Below, piece after piece: positions 38,031 to 46,871 of a DNA stretch of 62,581 nt. Source of the stretch: Bryobacteraceae bacterium CoA2 C42 (lineage in GTDB: Bacteria > Acidobacteriota > Terriglobia > Bryobacterales > Bryobacteraceae); NCBI GenBank assembly GCA_019931245.1, contig JAINDL010000049.1, forward strand, positions 1 to 62,581, read 5' to 3'. Every line of letters starts with the position of its first letter. Position 1 is the stretch's first letter. The notes under the pieces were generated by a model that searched no databases, was not told the origin of the DNA, and saw only the letters and a program-made list of their open reading frames with translations. A program made the position numbers and the translations under genes.

Positions 38031-38036
38031 ATTATG
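38031..38036 (-). promoter_or_regulatory. Candidate -10 element of DUF1080 gene
   Basis: CATAAT on the minus strand, 6 nt before ATG 38024. Confidence 0.3.
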
Positions 38037-38057
38037 GTGCGATATGCTAGCGGCGTT

Positions 38058-39023
38058 ATGCGTCTGTTTTTCTTTTTTGTGGCCGTGGCGGTGCAAGCAC
38101 AGCCGGATCTGGCGGTGGTGGAAAAGGTGTCGGGTAAGGTGGGCTTCTATAAGTTCACCGGGGAGCGTACCAGTGAAGTGAAAGTAGGTGTCTATCCGCA
38201 TGAGATTGTTCGTTCGCTGGATGGTAAGTCGCTCTATGTTACCGACAATGGGATTCTCTGGATGCAGTACGCGGGCAAAGGCGGCAATACCATTTCGATT
38301 CTCGACGCGGCGACGCGGCAGAAGACCGGGGTGATTGACCTTGGCGAGTACCGGCGGCCGCACGGCATGGCGGTGCATCCGCAGACGGGGCAGTTGGTGG
38401 TGACGATTGAGAATCCCGATGGGCTGCTGTTGATTGACCCGAAAGAGCGGAAGGTGCTGCGGAAGTTCGAGGTGCAGGGTAAGTCGCCGCACATGGTGCT
38501 GTTCGGCCCGGGGGGCAAGCGGGCGTACGTATCGAACACGAACAGCGGGACGCTGGCTTCCATTGAGATCGCCACGGGGGAGACGCGGTTGATCCCGACG
38601 GGGAAGTATCCGCAGGGCGGGGTGCTTTCCCGGGACGGCCGGACTATCTATCTGACTAATGCGGAGAGTAACAAGATTGTCCTGGTTGATACGGGCAAGG
38701 ACCGGGTAATCGGGGAGATTGCCACCTCGACTTATCCGAACCGCGTGGCGTTGACGCCGGACGGGCGGACGCTGGTCTATTCGCTGGGCAACGAGGGGGC
38801 GGCGGTGGGCTTTGCGGATGTGGCGAGCCGGAAGGAGACGAAGGTGGTGCCGCTGGGCGGGCCGCCACTGTCGCTGACCTTATCGCCGGACGGCAAGTAT
38901 GCGTTTTCCGGGGTGCAGAGCCAGGGCAAGGTGCACGTGATTGATGTCGCCCGGCGCGAGATCATCCGGACGATTGAGACGCCGAAGGACGCTGGTCCCG
39001 ACCCCGCGCTGCCGTTGCCGTAG
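38058..39023 (+). CDS. Exported YVTN-type beta-propeller protein
   Basis: A 321-residue protein. A signal peptide (MRLFFFFVAVAVQA) is followed by about seven YVTN/NHL-type repeats, e.g. LYVTDNGILWM, GKRAYVSNTNSGTLASI, RTIYLTNAESNKIVLV, GRTLVYSLGNEGAAV. Usually a binding or scaffold protein. It diverges from the DUF1080 gene and converges on the second Gfo/Idh gene across 19 nt. Start at ATG 38058; no function assigned. Confidence 0.8.
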   Translation: MRLFFFFVAVAVQAQPDLAVVEKVSGKVGFYKFTGERTSEVKVGVYPHEIVRSLDGKSLYVTDNGILWMQYAGKGGNTISILDAATRQKTGVIDLGEYRRPHGMAVHPQTGQLVVTIENPDGLLLIDPKERKVLRKFEVQGKSPHMVLFGPGGKRAYVSNTNSGTLASIEIATGETRLIPTGKYPQGGVLSRDGRTIYLTNAESNKIVLVDTGKDRVIGEIATSTYPNRVALTPDGRTLVYSLGNEGAAVGFADVASRKETKVVPLGGPPLSLTLSPDGKYAFSGVQSQGKVHVIDVARREIIRTIETPKDAGPDPALPLP

Positions 39024-39030
39024 CGCGGGG
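39002..39030. terminator. Hairpin between convergent genes
   Basis: Perfect 9-bp inverted repeat ccccgcgct / agcgcgggg (39002-39010, 39022-39030), loop 11. It overlaps the TAG stop of the propeller gene. There is no T-tract, so efficient intrinsic termination is uncertain. Confidence 0.45.
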
Positions 39031-39042
39031 CCGGGGATCCGG

Positions 39043-40590
39043 TTAGCCTTTGAGCTTGACGGGATGGAAGTCCCAGCCTTTGCGGAAGGTGGGGCGGAGG
39101 AGTTTGTTGGCTTCCGGGTTGTTAGTGATGCGCATTTTGGCCGGATCGTATTCGAGCTTGCCTTCGTGGCGCAGGGCGATGACGCCGAGTAACATCCATT
39201 CGACGAACGGCGCGGCGACTTCGAAGTTCGAGCAGGCCGGATCGCCGCCCTTGCAGGCGCGGATGAAGTCGCGCATGTGGCCGGGCGAGCGGGTGAGCAG
39301 CGGCGCGGGCATGGTGTAGTCGCGCATTTTGGCCACGGGCAGCAGGCGAGTTACTTCGCCATAAGTGCCGGTGGTGAGCAGGCCCTTGTCGCCTTTGAAG
39401 ACGCTGCCGTTGGGCGTGGGGAACTGCAGTTGAGCGCCGGGGGCTTCGAGGGCTTCAAAGGCGCTCTTTGAGTAGACGCGACCGGGGGAACGGAAGTCGG
39501 CGACGCCGGGTTGGGGGCCGGGGGCTTGGGGCCGTCTTCCCTGCCCGCCGGGGGCGCGGAGCATGGGCGGGTCGCCGAGCCATTCGTTGGCGGGGACGCC
39601 TTCGACCTTCGGGCTGGACTTGAGGCCGTCGTACCAGAAGACCTGCAGGGCCGGCATATCTTCGTAGGGCGCGAAGTCGAAGCGGATGACCGAGGCCTTC
39701 GGGAACTGGAAGGGGCTTGTGCCTTCCTTGCGGATGCACTCGACGCCGACGATCTTGCGCTGGGACAGGTGCAGGGCCATGTTGGGCGCGCCGAGGATGT
39801 GGCAGGCCATGTCGCCGAGGGCGCCGGCGCCGAAGTCGTAGAAGCCGCGCCAGTTGAAGGGCTGGTAGAAGAAGCCGTCCCAGCGGTCGGGCTTGGAGGC
39901 GCCGCCGGCGGTGAAGGGGCGTTTTTCGGCCACGCCGAGCCAGAGGTCCCAATCGAGACCGGCGGGGACGGGGTCTTCTTTGGGGACCTCGGTGATGCCC
40001 TGGGGCCAGAGCGGGCGGTCGGACCAGGCGTGGACTTCGCTCACCTTGCCGATGTCGCCATTCCAGATGATTTCGGCGCACTGGCGCGTGCCTTCGTTCG
40101 AGTAGCCTTGGTTGCCCATTTGGGTGGCGACGCCGTACTTGGCGGCGGCGGCGCGGACCTGGCGGGCCTCCCAGATGGTGCGGACGAGCGGCTTCTGCAC
40201 GTAGACGTGCTTTTTGCGCTCCATGCACCACATGGCGGCCATGCCATGCATATGGTCGGGCGTGGCGACGATGACGGCGTCGATGTTGTTGGCTTCCTTG
40301 TCGAGCATGACGCGGAAGTCCCGGTGCCTGGTTGCCTTGGGAAAGGCGTTGAAGGTTTGGGCGGCGCGGCGTTCGTCGACGTCGCAGAGGGCGACGATGT
40401 TTTCGGTGGGCGAGGCGGCGCGGATGTTGCTGGCGCCCTGGCCGCCGGAGCCGATGGCGGCGAAGTTCAGCTTTTCGTTGGGCGATTTGTAGCCGAGCGA
40501 TTTGAGCGAGGGGGTGGAGCCGAAGCCGCCGGTGGGGACGGCGCCCGCCAGCAGGGTACCGTAAAAGAAGTGACGCCGATTCAATGACAT
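39043..40590 (-). CDS. Tat-exported Gfo/Idh/MocA-family oxidoreductase (2)
   Basis: A 515-residue protein. Tat signal MSLNRRHFFYGTLLAGAV. Gly motif AIGSGGQGASN. The catalytic position reads VQKPLVRT, so Glu of EKP is replaced by Gln; the Lys is kept. FGAGALGDMACHILGAPNMAL marks the long planctomycete/acidobacterial subgroup with an extra C-terminal region. It has a GGAG SD before the ATG. It is paired with the first Gfo/Idh by family only; the two are separated by the DUF1080 and propeller genes. Substrate unknown. Confidence 0.87.
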   Translation of the reverse strand: MSLNRRHFFYGTLLAGAVPTGGFGSTPSLKSLGYKSPNEKLNFAAIGSGGQGASNIRAASPTENIVALCDVDERRAAQTFNAFPKATRHRDFRVMLDKEANNIDAVIVATPDHMHGMAAMWCMERKKHVYVQKPLVRTIWEARQVRAAAAKYGVATQMGNQGYSNEGTRQCAEIIWNGDIGKVSEVHAWSDRPLWPQGITEVPKEDPVPAGLDWDLWLGVAEKRPFTAGGASKPDRWDGFFYQPFNWRGFYDFGAGALGDMACHILGAPNMALHLSQRKIVGVECIRKEGTSPFQFPKASVIRFDFAPYEDMPALQVFWYDGLKSSPKVEGVPANEWLGDPPMLRAPGGQGRRPQAPGPQPGVADFRSPGRVYSKSAFEALEAPGAQLQFPTPNGSVFKGDKGLLTTGTYGEVTRLLPVAKMRDYTMPAPLLTRSPGHMRDFIRACKGGDPACSNFEVAAPFVEWMLLGVIALRHEGKLEYDPAKMRITNNPEANKLLRPTFRKGWDFHPVKLKG

Positions 40591-40696
40591 GTAAGTCTCC
40601 TGAGGGATCGCCTGCTATTATAAGCGGATTGGCGGACGGCGGGGAGCCGGGCCGCGATTCGTTGGGAAACCCAGAGCAGGAGCAACAACTTTACGC

Positions 40697-42028
40697 ATGT
40701 TTGGACGTGGTAACTGGGCCATTTTTGGCCTGGACAACGAGACTCTCACCGCCTTTTCGACCGCCCTCGACGATCCGGCCCGCATGGCGGTGGCCTCGCA
40801 GCAGGCGGCGGCGGCGGTGGCGCGGCTGTACGGCACGGACGCGATCGGCTTCAATCCATTTAGCGCGCCGCGGCTGGACGAAGAGCAGGAGTTGACGGCC
40901 GAGCAGCAGACCGAGTTGGCGCGCCACGCCGTGGCGGACCTCGAGGAGGCGACCACGGCGGTGCTGCCGGCGGAGATTCTCGAGGGCACGGGCTACGGGC
41001 GGACGGCGGAGGCGTTTCGCGTCTCGCCGCAGCTTTCCTCCGAACTGCCATGGTTTGGCCTCTGGGCGGTGTTGAACGAATGGAAGAAGGCTTCGGACCT
41101 GCCTTCGCGGAAGGAGCAGAGTTCGTACGTGCTGCTGGAGCGGCCGTATAAGTTCCTGCTGGCGACCGACAAAAAGACGGTGGATGAGAAGGTGGAAGAC
41201 GCGAGCGCCGTCTGCCGGACGCAGGTGGCCGTGCTGCTCGACTTTGTCCATGGCCGTCTGTACATTGAGAGCACCAGTAAGAAACACATTCAGGCGATCG
41301 TGGCTGGTTTGACGCGGCTGGCGGTGCAGATTGTGCCGGTGGCGTGGAACTATCCGGTGGCGCACTGGACGCAGGCGATTCTGCGGAATCTGTACGAGAA
41401 CACGCAGTTTCGCGACGAGTTCGCGCGGCGGGCCGAGGAGGCGAGGCGCTTCAAGGAAAGCGAGATCGAGAAGCTGGAGGACCGGGAGATGGAGATGATC
41501 GTCTCGAAGTTCTTTTCGATGACGGAGACGCCGACCGGGACCTGGGTGGGTATCTCGGGTCCGGCGCGCATTCGCCTGCACGAGGCCGCACCGCCGATTG
41601 CGGTGCGCAACCCGGCGATGGCGACGACGCTGCTGGGGATTACGCCGGAGGCGGCTCTGCTGTCGGGCGCGCTGACGTTTCAGGACACCATGACGGTGAC
41701 GACCAAGAGCGGCGCTGAGCGGACGATCCGGCGCGACGTGGCGCGATTTGATTTGAACGACCGCGTGAACCTGAGCGAAGTGGGCGCGGCGATGCTGCGC
41801 GGGTTCGACATGGCGTCGCACAAAAAAGACGTGCTGCGGGCCATTCGCGATACCCGGCAGGTGCCGTCGATCGCGCAGTTCTGGGGCCTGTGGCTGCACC
41901 AGTTGGGCAGCGCCGTCCGCACGATCGAGGCGACGTTCCGCGAGGTGCTCGAGTTGAACGGCGACGAGGCCGCGGGCATTATTCCGATGCAGCTTTCGGG
42001 TGGGCCGGAGGAGACTCCGGCTCCGTAG
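40697..42028 (+). CDS. Uncharacterised 443-residue cytoplasmic protein
   Basis: No signal peptide and no recognised domain. The N-terminus is MFGRGNWAIFGLDNETLTAF. A middle segment (VLLDFVHGRLYIESTSKKHI ... AGLTRLAVQIVPV, about residues 180-220) has the rhythm of RdgC-family proteins (strand, then 'SxKKxE' helix, then PVVPL), but this is a weak impression and no diagnostic motif confirms it. A charged helical stretch (residues about 240-270: RRAEEARRFKESEIEKLEDRE) follows. The 3' end overlaps the convergent RraA-family gene by 50 bp. It starts 106 nt from the divergent Gfo/Idh gene. I cannot assign a role. Confidence 0.8.
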   Translation: MFGRGNWAIFGLDNETLTAFSTALDDPARMAVASQQAAAAVARLYGTDAIGFNPFSAPRLDEEQELTAEQQTELARHAVADLEEATTAVLPAEILEGTGYGRTAEAFRVSPQLSSELPWFGLWAVLNEWKKASDLPSRKEQSSYVLLERPYKFLLATDKKTVDEKVEDASAVCRTQVAVLLDFVHGRLYIESTSKKHIQAIVAGLTRLAVQIVPVAWNYPVAHWTQAILRNLYENTQFRDEFARRAEEARRFKESEIEKLEDREMEMIVSKFFSMTETPTGTWVGISGPARIRLHEAAPPIAVRNPAMATTLLGITPEAALLSGALTFQDTMTVTTKSGAERTIRRDVARFDLNDRVNLSEVGAAMLRGFDMASHKKDVLRAIRDTRQVPSIAQFWGLWLHQLGSAVRTIEATFREVLELNGDEAAGIIPMQLSGGPEETPAP

Positions 42029-42713
42029 CGGGCGCCGCTCCGTCGCCCTTGACGACGCGGAGCTGCGGCAGGAAGGTGCCTTTCGCCTTTTGCTCCAGCA
42101 CCTCGTCGCAGCGGAGGATTTCGCCCATTTCGCGGCCTTTCTTGATCTGGCGGGCGATCTCTTTTTCGGCGACGAGAATGCGGTCGGCGGTATCGAGCGC
42201 CTGTTCGATGCGGGCCTGCGGGACGACGACAACGCCATCGGCATCGCCGACGACCCAATCGCCGGGGCAGACGACGACGCCGCCGCATTGGACGGGGAGA
42301 TCGACTTCGCCTTTGTACTCGGCGCCGCCGGCGTTGGGGACAATGGCGCGGGCGAAGACGGGGAGTTTGCTGGAGGCGATGTCGGTGGCGTCGCGGATGG
42401 CGCCGTCGATGACGACGCCGGCGAGGCCCTTGCGATGCGCGGCCAGGGTGGTGAGGCCGCCCCAGAGGGCGGTGTTGCGTTCGCCCTGGCCGTCGATGAC
42501 GAGTACGTGGCCGGGGGGGCAGAGCGAGAGCGCCTTGGCCACCATGAGGATATCGGCCGTGTGGACGCGGAGCGTGAAGGCCGGGCCGGCCATGCTGGCA
42601 TTGGCCGACCGGCAATGCATATCGTGATCCATGCCGCCGGATTTGCCGATGGCGTCCGAGAGGGGGCCGGTGCCCACTTTGCGGGCCCTGGCCGCTGTCT
42701 GATTTTTTTTCAT
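41979..42713 (-). CDS. RraA-family protein (HMG/CHA aldolase-like)
   Basis: A 244-residue RraA-like fold. Motifs seen are AMAGPAFTLRV-type strand, GHVLVIDGQGERNTALWGGLTTLAA, VVIDGAIRDATDI (R and D of the metal/substrate site) and GDWVVGDADGVVVVP. RraA proteins inhibit RNase E in E. coli, but in most bacteria this family consists of class II pyruvate aldolases / oxaloacetate decarboxylases; I favour that reading. A C-terminal charged tail of about 40 residues is extra. The stop end overlaps the upstream convergent gene by 50 bp. It follows the MDR dehydrogenase gene by 13 nt. Confidence 0.78.
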   Translation of the reverse strand: MKKNQTAARARKVGTGPLSDAIGKSGGMDHDMHCRSANASMAGPAFTLRVHTADILMVAKALSLCPPGHVLVIDGQGERNTALWGGLTTLAAHRKGLAGVVIDGAIRDATDIASSKLPVFARAIVPNAGGAEYKGEVDLPVQCGGVVVCPGDWVVGDADGVVVVPQARIEQALDTADRILVAEKEIARQIKKGREMGEILRCDEVLEQKAKGTFLPQLRVVKGDGAAPATEPESPPAHPKAASE

Positions 42714-42726
42714 GGGGTGTTCTTCC

Positions 42727-43815
42727 TTAGGCCATCATGACCTGGGCTGGGTTGAGCGCCTGGTAGCGGCCCTTGTTGGCGGTGATTTCGAAGGCCTGCG
42801 GCACCTGCTCAATGCCGTGGAGGATGTGTTTAATCGCTGGTTTCAGTCGCACGCGGCCGGAGGCGACCAGGCCGACGGTGTGTTCGAGGTGGCCGAGCGT
42901 GCTGATGTCGGGAAACAGATAGCGCAGGCTGCGTTCACGCAGCAGATCGATGTCGACTTCAAGCGGCGCGCCGAACCAGGAGACGCCGACGAGTTTGCCG
43001 CCGGAGCGGACCGAACCGATGGCCTGGGTGAGGCTGCGCGTGCCGGCCAGGCCCTGCTTGGGGCTGCCGCCGGCGCATTCAAAGACAACGTCGGCGCCGT
43101 TGCCTTCGGTGAGGTCGAGGATGGCTTGTACGGGGTCGGTTTCGGCGGCGTTGATGACGTAGTCGGCGCCTAACTCGCGGGATACGTCGAGGGCTTCCTT
43201 GCGGACGTCGACGGCGATGATCTTGCCGGCGCCGCTGACGCGGGCGATCTGCATGCATTCGAGGCCCATGCTGCCCTGGCCGTAGAGGACAACCGAATCG
43301 CCGATGCGCAGTTCGGCGGTTTCCACCGAAGCGACGCTGTCGCTGAGCGACTGCAGGCAGGCGGCTTCGCTGTCGGAGATGCGGTCGTCGACGTGGGTGA
43401 GCGCGATCTCGGGGAGGACGGCGTATTCGGCAAAGCAGCCGGGCAGTTGGAAGCCGATGATGGGACCCTTGCGGCAGAGGGCCGAGCGGCCGGAGTCGCA
43501 CAGGGGGCAGTGTTCGCAGGGCAGCTTGGCGCGGGCGGCGACGCGGTCGCCGGCGCGGAAGCGGGTGACGCCGGGTCCGACTTCGACAATCCGGACGCAG
43601 TATTCGTGACCGAATAACTGCACGGGTGCTTCGGTCTCAAGTCGTTTTTTGATCTTTTCGTAGGCCAGGGTGCGGATGCCGAAGGCTAGTTGGGCCTCCG
43701 TGACACTGGGTTGCACGCAGAGTACCTTTACGAGGACATGCCGCGGCCGGAGCTCGGGCATGGGAACCTCATCGAGGCGGAGGTCGCCGAAGCCATAAAA
43801 TCGCCATGCTTTCAT
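42727..43815 (-). CDS. Zinc-type MDR dehydrogenase with altered catalytic Cys
   Basis: A 362-residue MDR protein. The structural zinc cluster CEHCPLCDSGRSALC and the GHE motif (FGHEYCVRIV) are clear, as is the Rossmann motif GQGSMGLECMQIA. At the usual catalytic zinc site the family expects CGxCGTD; here the segment is VLCVQPSVTEA, so Cys is replaced by Ser. The zinc site is thus changed. The start at 43815 is supported by MKAWRFYGFGDLRLDEVP; a longer form runs into the promoter of the next gene. Probably coupled to the RraA-like gene 13 nt downstream. Confidence 0.78.
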   Translation of the reverse strand: MKAWRFYGFGDLRLDEVPMPELRPRHVLVKVLCVQPSVTEAQLAFGIRTLAYEKIKKRLETEAPVQLFGHEYCVRIVEVGPGVTRFRAGDRVAARAKLPCEHCPLCDSGRSALCRKGPIIGFQLPGCFAEYAVLPEIALTHVDDRISDSEAACLQSLSDSVASVETAELRIGDSVVLYGQGSMGLECMQIARVSGAGKIIAVDVRKEALDVSRELGADYVINAAETDPVQAILDLTEGNGADVVFECAGGSPKQGLAGTRSLTQAIGSVRSGGKLVGVSWFGAPLEVDIDLLRERSLRYLFPDISTLGHLEHTVGLVASGRVRLKPAIKHILHGIEQVPQAFEITANKGRYQALNPAQVMMA

Positions 43816-43849
43816 AAGTAGGGAGTGAAGGGCAGGAAGTAAATCCGCC

Positions 43850-43880
43850 TTGGCTAGCATACAGGAAAAGCGCGTATAAT
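43850..43880 (+). promoter_or_regulatory. Promoter of the PSCyt1/DUF1549/DUF1553 gene
   Basis: TTGGCT (43850-43855) and a perfect TATAAT (43875-43880), spacer 19 nt. TSS near 43887, so this gene has a normal leader with an SD (GGGAG) 8 nt before ATG 43905. Confidence 0.55.
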
Positions 43881-43904
43881 CGAAGCCGGACGGGAGTTCC
43901 TGCG

Positions 43905-46871
43905 ATGAGATCTTGGCCGCTGGTTCGATATCCAGGCTTGGGCGCGTGGATGGTGATTGCCACGATTGCCCCGGAGAGCGCCCAGGGCGCGGACCCGGCG
44001 CAGATAGCCGGGCAGGCGCGGGAGGTGCTCGCGCGGCGGTGCGTGGGGTGCCATTCGGCGGCCGTAAAGAGCTCCGGTCTTGACCTGAGTTCGCCGGGTG
44101 CGGCGGCGCGGGGCGGCAGCCGCGGCCCCGGGCAGATTCTGGCCCGCGTCACGAGCGGCGAGATGCCGCCGGCCAAGCCGCTGCCCGAGAGCGAAGTGGA
44201 GATTCTGCGGCAGTGGCAGACCGCCGGTATGCCGGCCTGGAGCAGCGGCGCGATTGAGCTCCGGCGCGCGACGGCCGATTGGTGGGCGTTTCAGCCGCTG
44301 CGGGAGGCGCCGCCGCCAGCGGGCGAAGTTTCGGTGATTGACGCCTGGATTGATGCGAAGCTCCGGGCGCGGGGCTGGCAGAGGGCGCCCGAGGCCGACC
44401 GGCGGACGCTGATCCGGCGGGTTAGCTTTACGCTGACCGGCATGCCGCCCACGCCGGCCGAGGTGCTGGCCTTCGTCGACGACCGGCGGCCGGATGCTTA
44501 CGCGCGGCTGGTGGACCGGTTGCTGGCTTCACCCCACTATGGCGAACACTGGGCGCGCCATTGGCTCGACACCGTTCGCTTTGCCGAAAGTGAGGGCTTT
44601 GAACGCGACTGGATCCGGGATCACGCCTGGCCCTACCGCGACTATGTGATCCGCAGTTTCAACGAAGACAAACCATATGGGCAGTTTGCGCGCGAACAGA
44701 TTGCCGGCGATCTGCTGACGCCGCAGACACGCGACGGCGTCGTGGCGACCAGCATGTTGGTGCTCGGGCCGTATGATGCCGTGGGCTTGACCTCGGCCGT
44801 GGACCGGGAACGCGAGCAGGTACGGGCGGACCAGATGGAGGAGATGGTGGGGCTGGTGGCGCAGACCTTTCTGGGTCTGACCGTGAACTGCGCCCGCTGC
44901 CATGATCACAAGTTCGACCCGATTCCGCAGCGGGACTATTACCGGCTTAAGGCTGTGTTTGATGGCATCTGGCAGCCGACGACCGGCAGCGAGTTGCGCG
45001 CCGGGGGCCGCCCTGTGCTTACTGGCGCGGAGCGGGCCCGGCACGAAGCCGACTTGGCGGCCTTCGACCGTCGCATTGGCGAACTGGAAGCGCAGGTCGG
45101 GCAGTTGGACCGCGCCGGGCGCCCGCGGCTGGCCGTACCCGCGACGGTGCCGGCGCCGATGGGATGGTGGACGCTCGACAGCGACGCCCGCGATGATGCC
45201 GGGGCGCTGCACGCCAGTCTTGCGCCGGAGGCGGCGGCATTCACGGGCGGGCGTCTGCAGCCGCCGGCAGGTAAGGAGAGCGTGACCGCCGTGACAGTTC
45301 CGTTGACTGCCGACGTCCGGGAGAAGACGCTCGAAGCCTGGGTACACGTCGCGCGCCCGGCCGAAAAGGGGACTACCCTTTTCCGGATTCGCAACCACAG
45401 CGGCTTCCGCGGCGCGGCTCTCGATGGGATTCATTTCACCGCCGGCAAGAAGCGCCGGTGGGAGAACGCGAGCACGGTAAACTTCCGCACCGATGACGTG
45501 GACGGCCCGGAGGAAGACACCCCCGCCGGGGGACGCCTCCACGTGGCGATTGCTTATGCAGCGGACGGGGAGATCCGCCTCTACCGCAATGGGAAGCTCT
45601 ACGGCCGCCCCTACCGCCCTGATGCGGGCACCGCGCACGGCAAGCTGCAGACCTATGGCAGGCAGGATGCGATTGTGGAGTTGACGAGCGGCAACGGCCT
45701 TGAACTCGAGCAGGCCCGGTTGTTTGCACACGCGCTGACCGATGGCCAGATCGCCGCGCTGTTTGCCGCGGGCGTGGACAACGCGGCGCCGCCCCGGGGC
45801 GCCGAGCGGGAGGGGCTGGTGCGGCGGCTTGCCGAGGAGCGGGCCCAACGGCGCGCCTTCGCCGAGGCGCCGGCCCGGGCCTTTGCCGTTGACGTCCGGC
45901 CCGCCCCGCCGACCCGTTTGCTGGCGCGCGGGGATGTTTCGCAGCCCGGTGAGGTGGTCGCTCCCGGGGCCGTCTCGCTCCTGCGGGGTGTGAGCGGCGA
46001 TCTCGGCCTGCCTCCGGATGCGCCTGACGCCGACCGCCGCCTGCGCTTCGCCGAGTGGCTCACAAGCCCGGAGAATCCGTTGTTTGCCCGTGTTCTGGTC
46101 AACCGCGTCTGGCACTATCATTTTGGCGCGGGGCTGGTTGACAGTCCCAATGACTTTGGCTACAACGGCGGGCAGCCCTCGCATCCGGAACTGCTCGAAT
46201 GGCTGGCGGCGGACTTCCTCCGCCACGGCGGCAGCCTGAAGCACCTGCACCGGCAGATCCTGCTTTCGGCGGCCTTCCGGCAATCGTCGCGCCTCGATTC
46301 GGCGGCCGCGGCGCAGGACGCCAGCGCCCGTCTGTTGTGGCGTTTTCCGCCCCAGCGCCTGCCGGCCGAAGCGGTGCGGGACGCGATGCTCGCGGTGAGC
46401 GGTGCGCTGAACCCGCGGCTGTTCGGGCCGAGCTTCCGGCCGTTTGAGATCATCAAAAACCCGGGGTCGTATCACTCCTACAGCCCGGTGGATTCGGCCG
46501 ACCCCGCGCTGCAGCGCCGGACCATCTACCGCATGAACATCAACTCGGGCGGGAACCCGATGCTCGACGCGCTGGATTGTCCGCTGCCATCGGTCAAGAC
46601 GCCGAAGCGGTCGGTGACGACCACGCCACTGCAGGCGCTTAGTCTGATGAACAATCCGTTTGCCGACCGCGTGGCGCGGACCTTCGCCGCGCGGGTAAGC
46701 GCGGAGCGGGAGGAGCCCGCGGCGCGAATTGCGTGGGCGTACGAGTTAGCGCTGGGGCGGCCGCCGCGGCCGGAGGAGGCCGCTTCGGCGGCGGAGTTGG
46801 CGGCCAGCGCGGGCCTTGAAGCGCTATGCTGGGCCCTGTTCAACTTGAGTGAGTTCCTCTATGTCCAGTAA
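43905..46871 (+). CDS. PSCyt1-DUF1549-LamG-like-DUF1553 exported haem protein
   Basis: A 988-residue protein of the planctomycete-type cytochrome family, frequent in acidobacteria. N-terminal hydrophobic signal. A planctomycete-type cytochrome c domain carries CVGCH at 46-50. DUF1549 (about residues 150-350) ends in NCARCHDHKFDPIPQRDYY, a second CxxCH. A concanavalin/LamG-like beta domain (about 420-600) is inserted, and the DUF1553 domain (about 690-985, e.g. RVWHYHFGAGLVDSPNDFG) closes it. Presumed to be secreted or cell-surface; possible role in polysaccharide or sulfatase-linked metabolism, not established. It overlaps the DUF1501 gene by 11 nt. Confidence 0.9.
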   Translation: MRSWPLVRYPGLGAWMVIATIAPESAQGADPAQIAGQAREVLARRCVGCHSAAVKSSGLDLSSPGAAARGGSRGPGQILARVTSGEMPPAKPLPESEVEILRQWQTAGMPAWSSGAIELRRATADWWAFQPLREAPPPAGEVSVIDAWIDAKLRARGWQRAPEADRRTLIRRVSFTLTGMPPTPAEVLAFVDDRRPDAYARLVDRLLASPHYGEHWARHWLDTVRFAESEGFERDWIRDHAWPYRDYVIRSFNEDKPYGQFAREQIAGDLLTPQTRDGVVATSMLVLGPYDAVGLTSAVDREREQVRADQMEEMVGLVAQTFLGLTVNCARCHDHKFDPIPQRDYYRLKAVFDGIWQPTTGSELRAGGRPVLTGAERARHEADLAAFDRRIGELEAQVGQLDRAGRPRLAVPATVPAPMGWWTLDSDARDDAGALHASLAPEAAAFTGGRLQPPAGKESVTAVTVPLTADVREKTLEAWVHVARPAEKGTTLFRIRNHSGFRGAALDGIHFTAGKKRRWENASTVNFRTDDVDGPEEDTPAGGRLHVAIAYAADGEIRLYRNGKLYGRPYRPDAGTAHGKLQTYGRQDAIVELTSGNGLELEQARLFAHALTDGQIAALFAAGVDNAAPPRGAEREGLVRRLAEERAQRRAFAEAPARAFAVDVRPAPPTRLLARGDVSQPGEVVAPGAVSLLRGVSGDLGLPPDAPDADRRLRFAEWLTSPENPLFARVLVNRVWHYHFGAGLVDSPNDFGYNGGQPSHPELLEWLAADFLRHGGSLKHLHRQILLSAAFRQSSRLDSAAAAQDASARLLWRFPPQRLPAEAVRDAMLAVSGALNPRLFGPSFRPFEIIKNPGSYHSYSPVDSADPALQRRTIYRMNINSGGNPMLDALDCPLPSVKTPKRSVTTTPLQALSLMNNPFADRVARTFAARVSAEREEPAARIAWAYELALGRPPRPEEAASAAELAASAGLEALCWALFNLSEFLYVQ

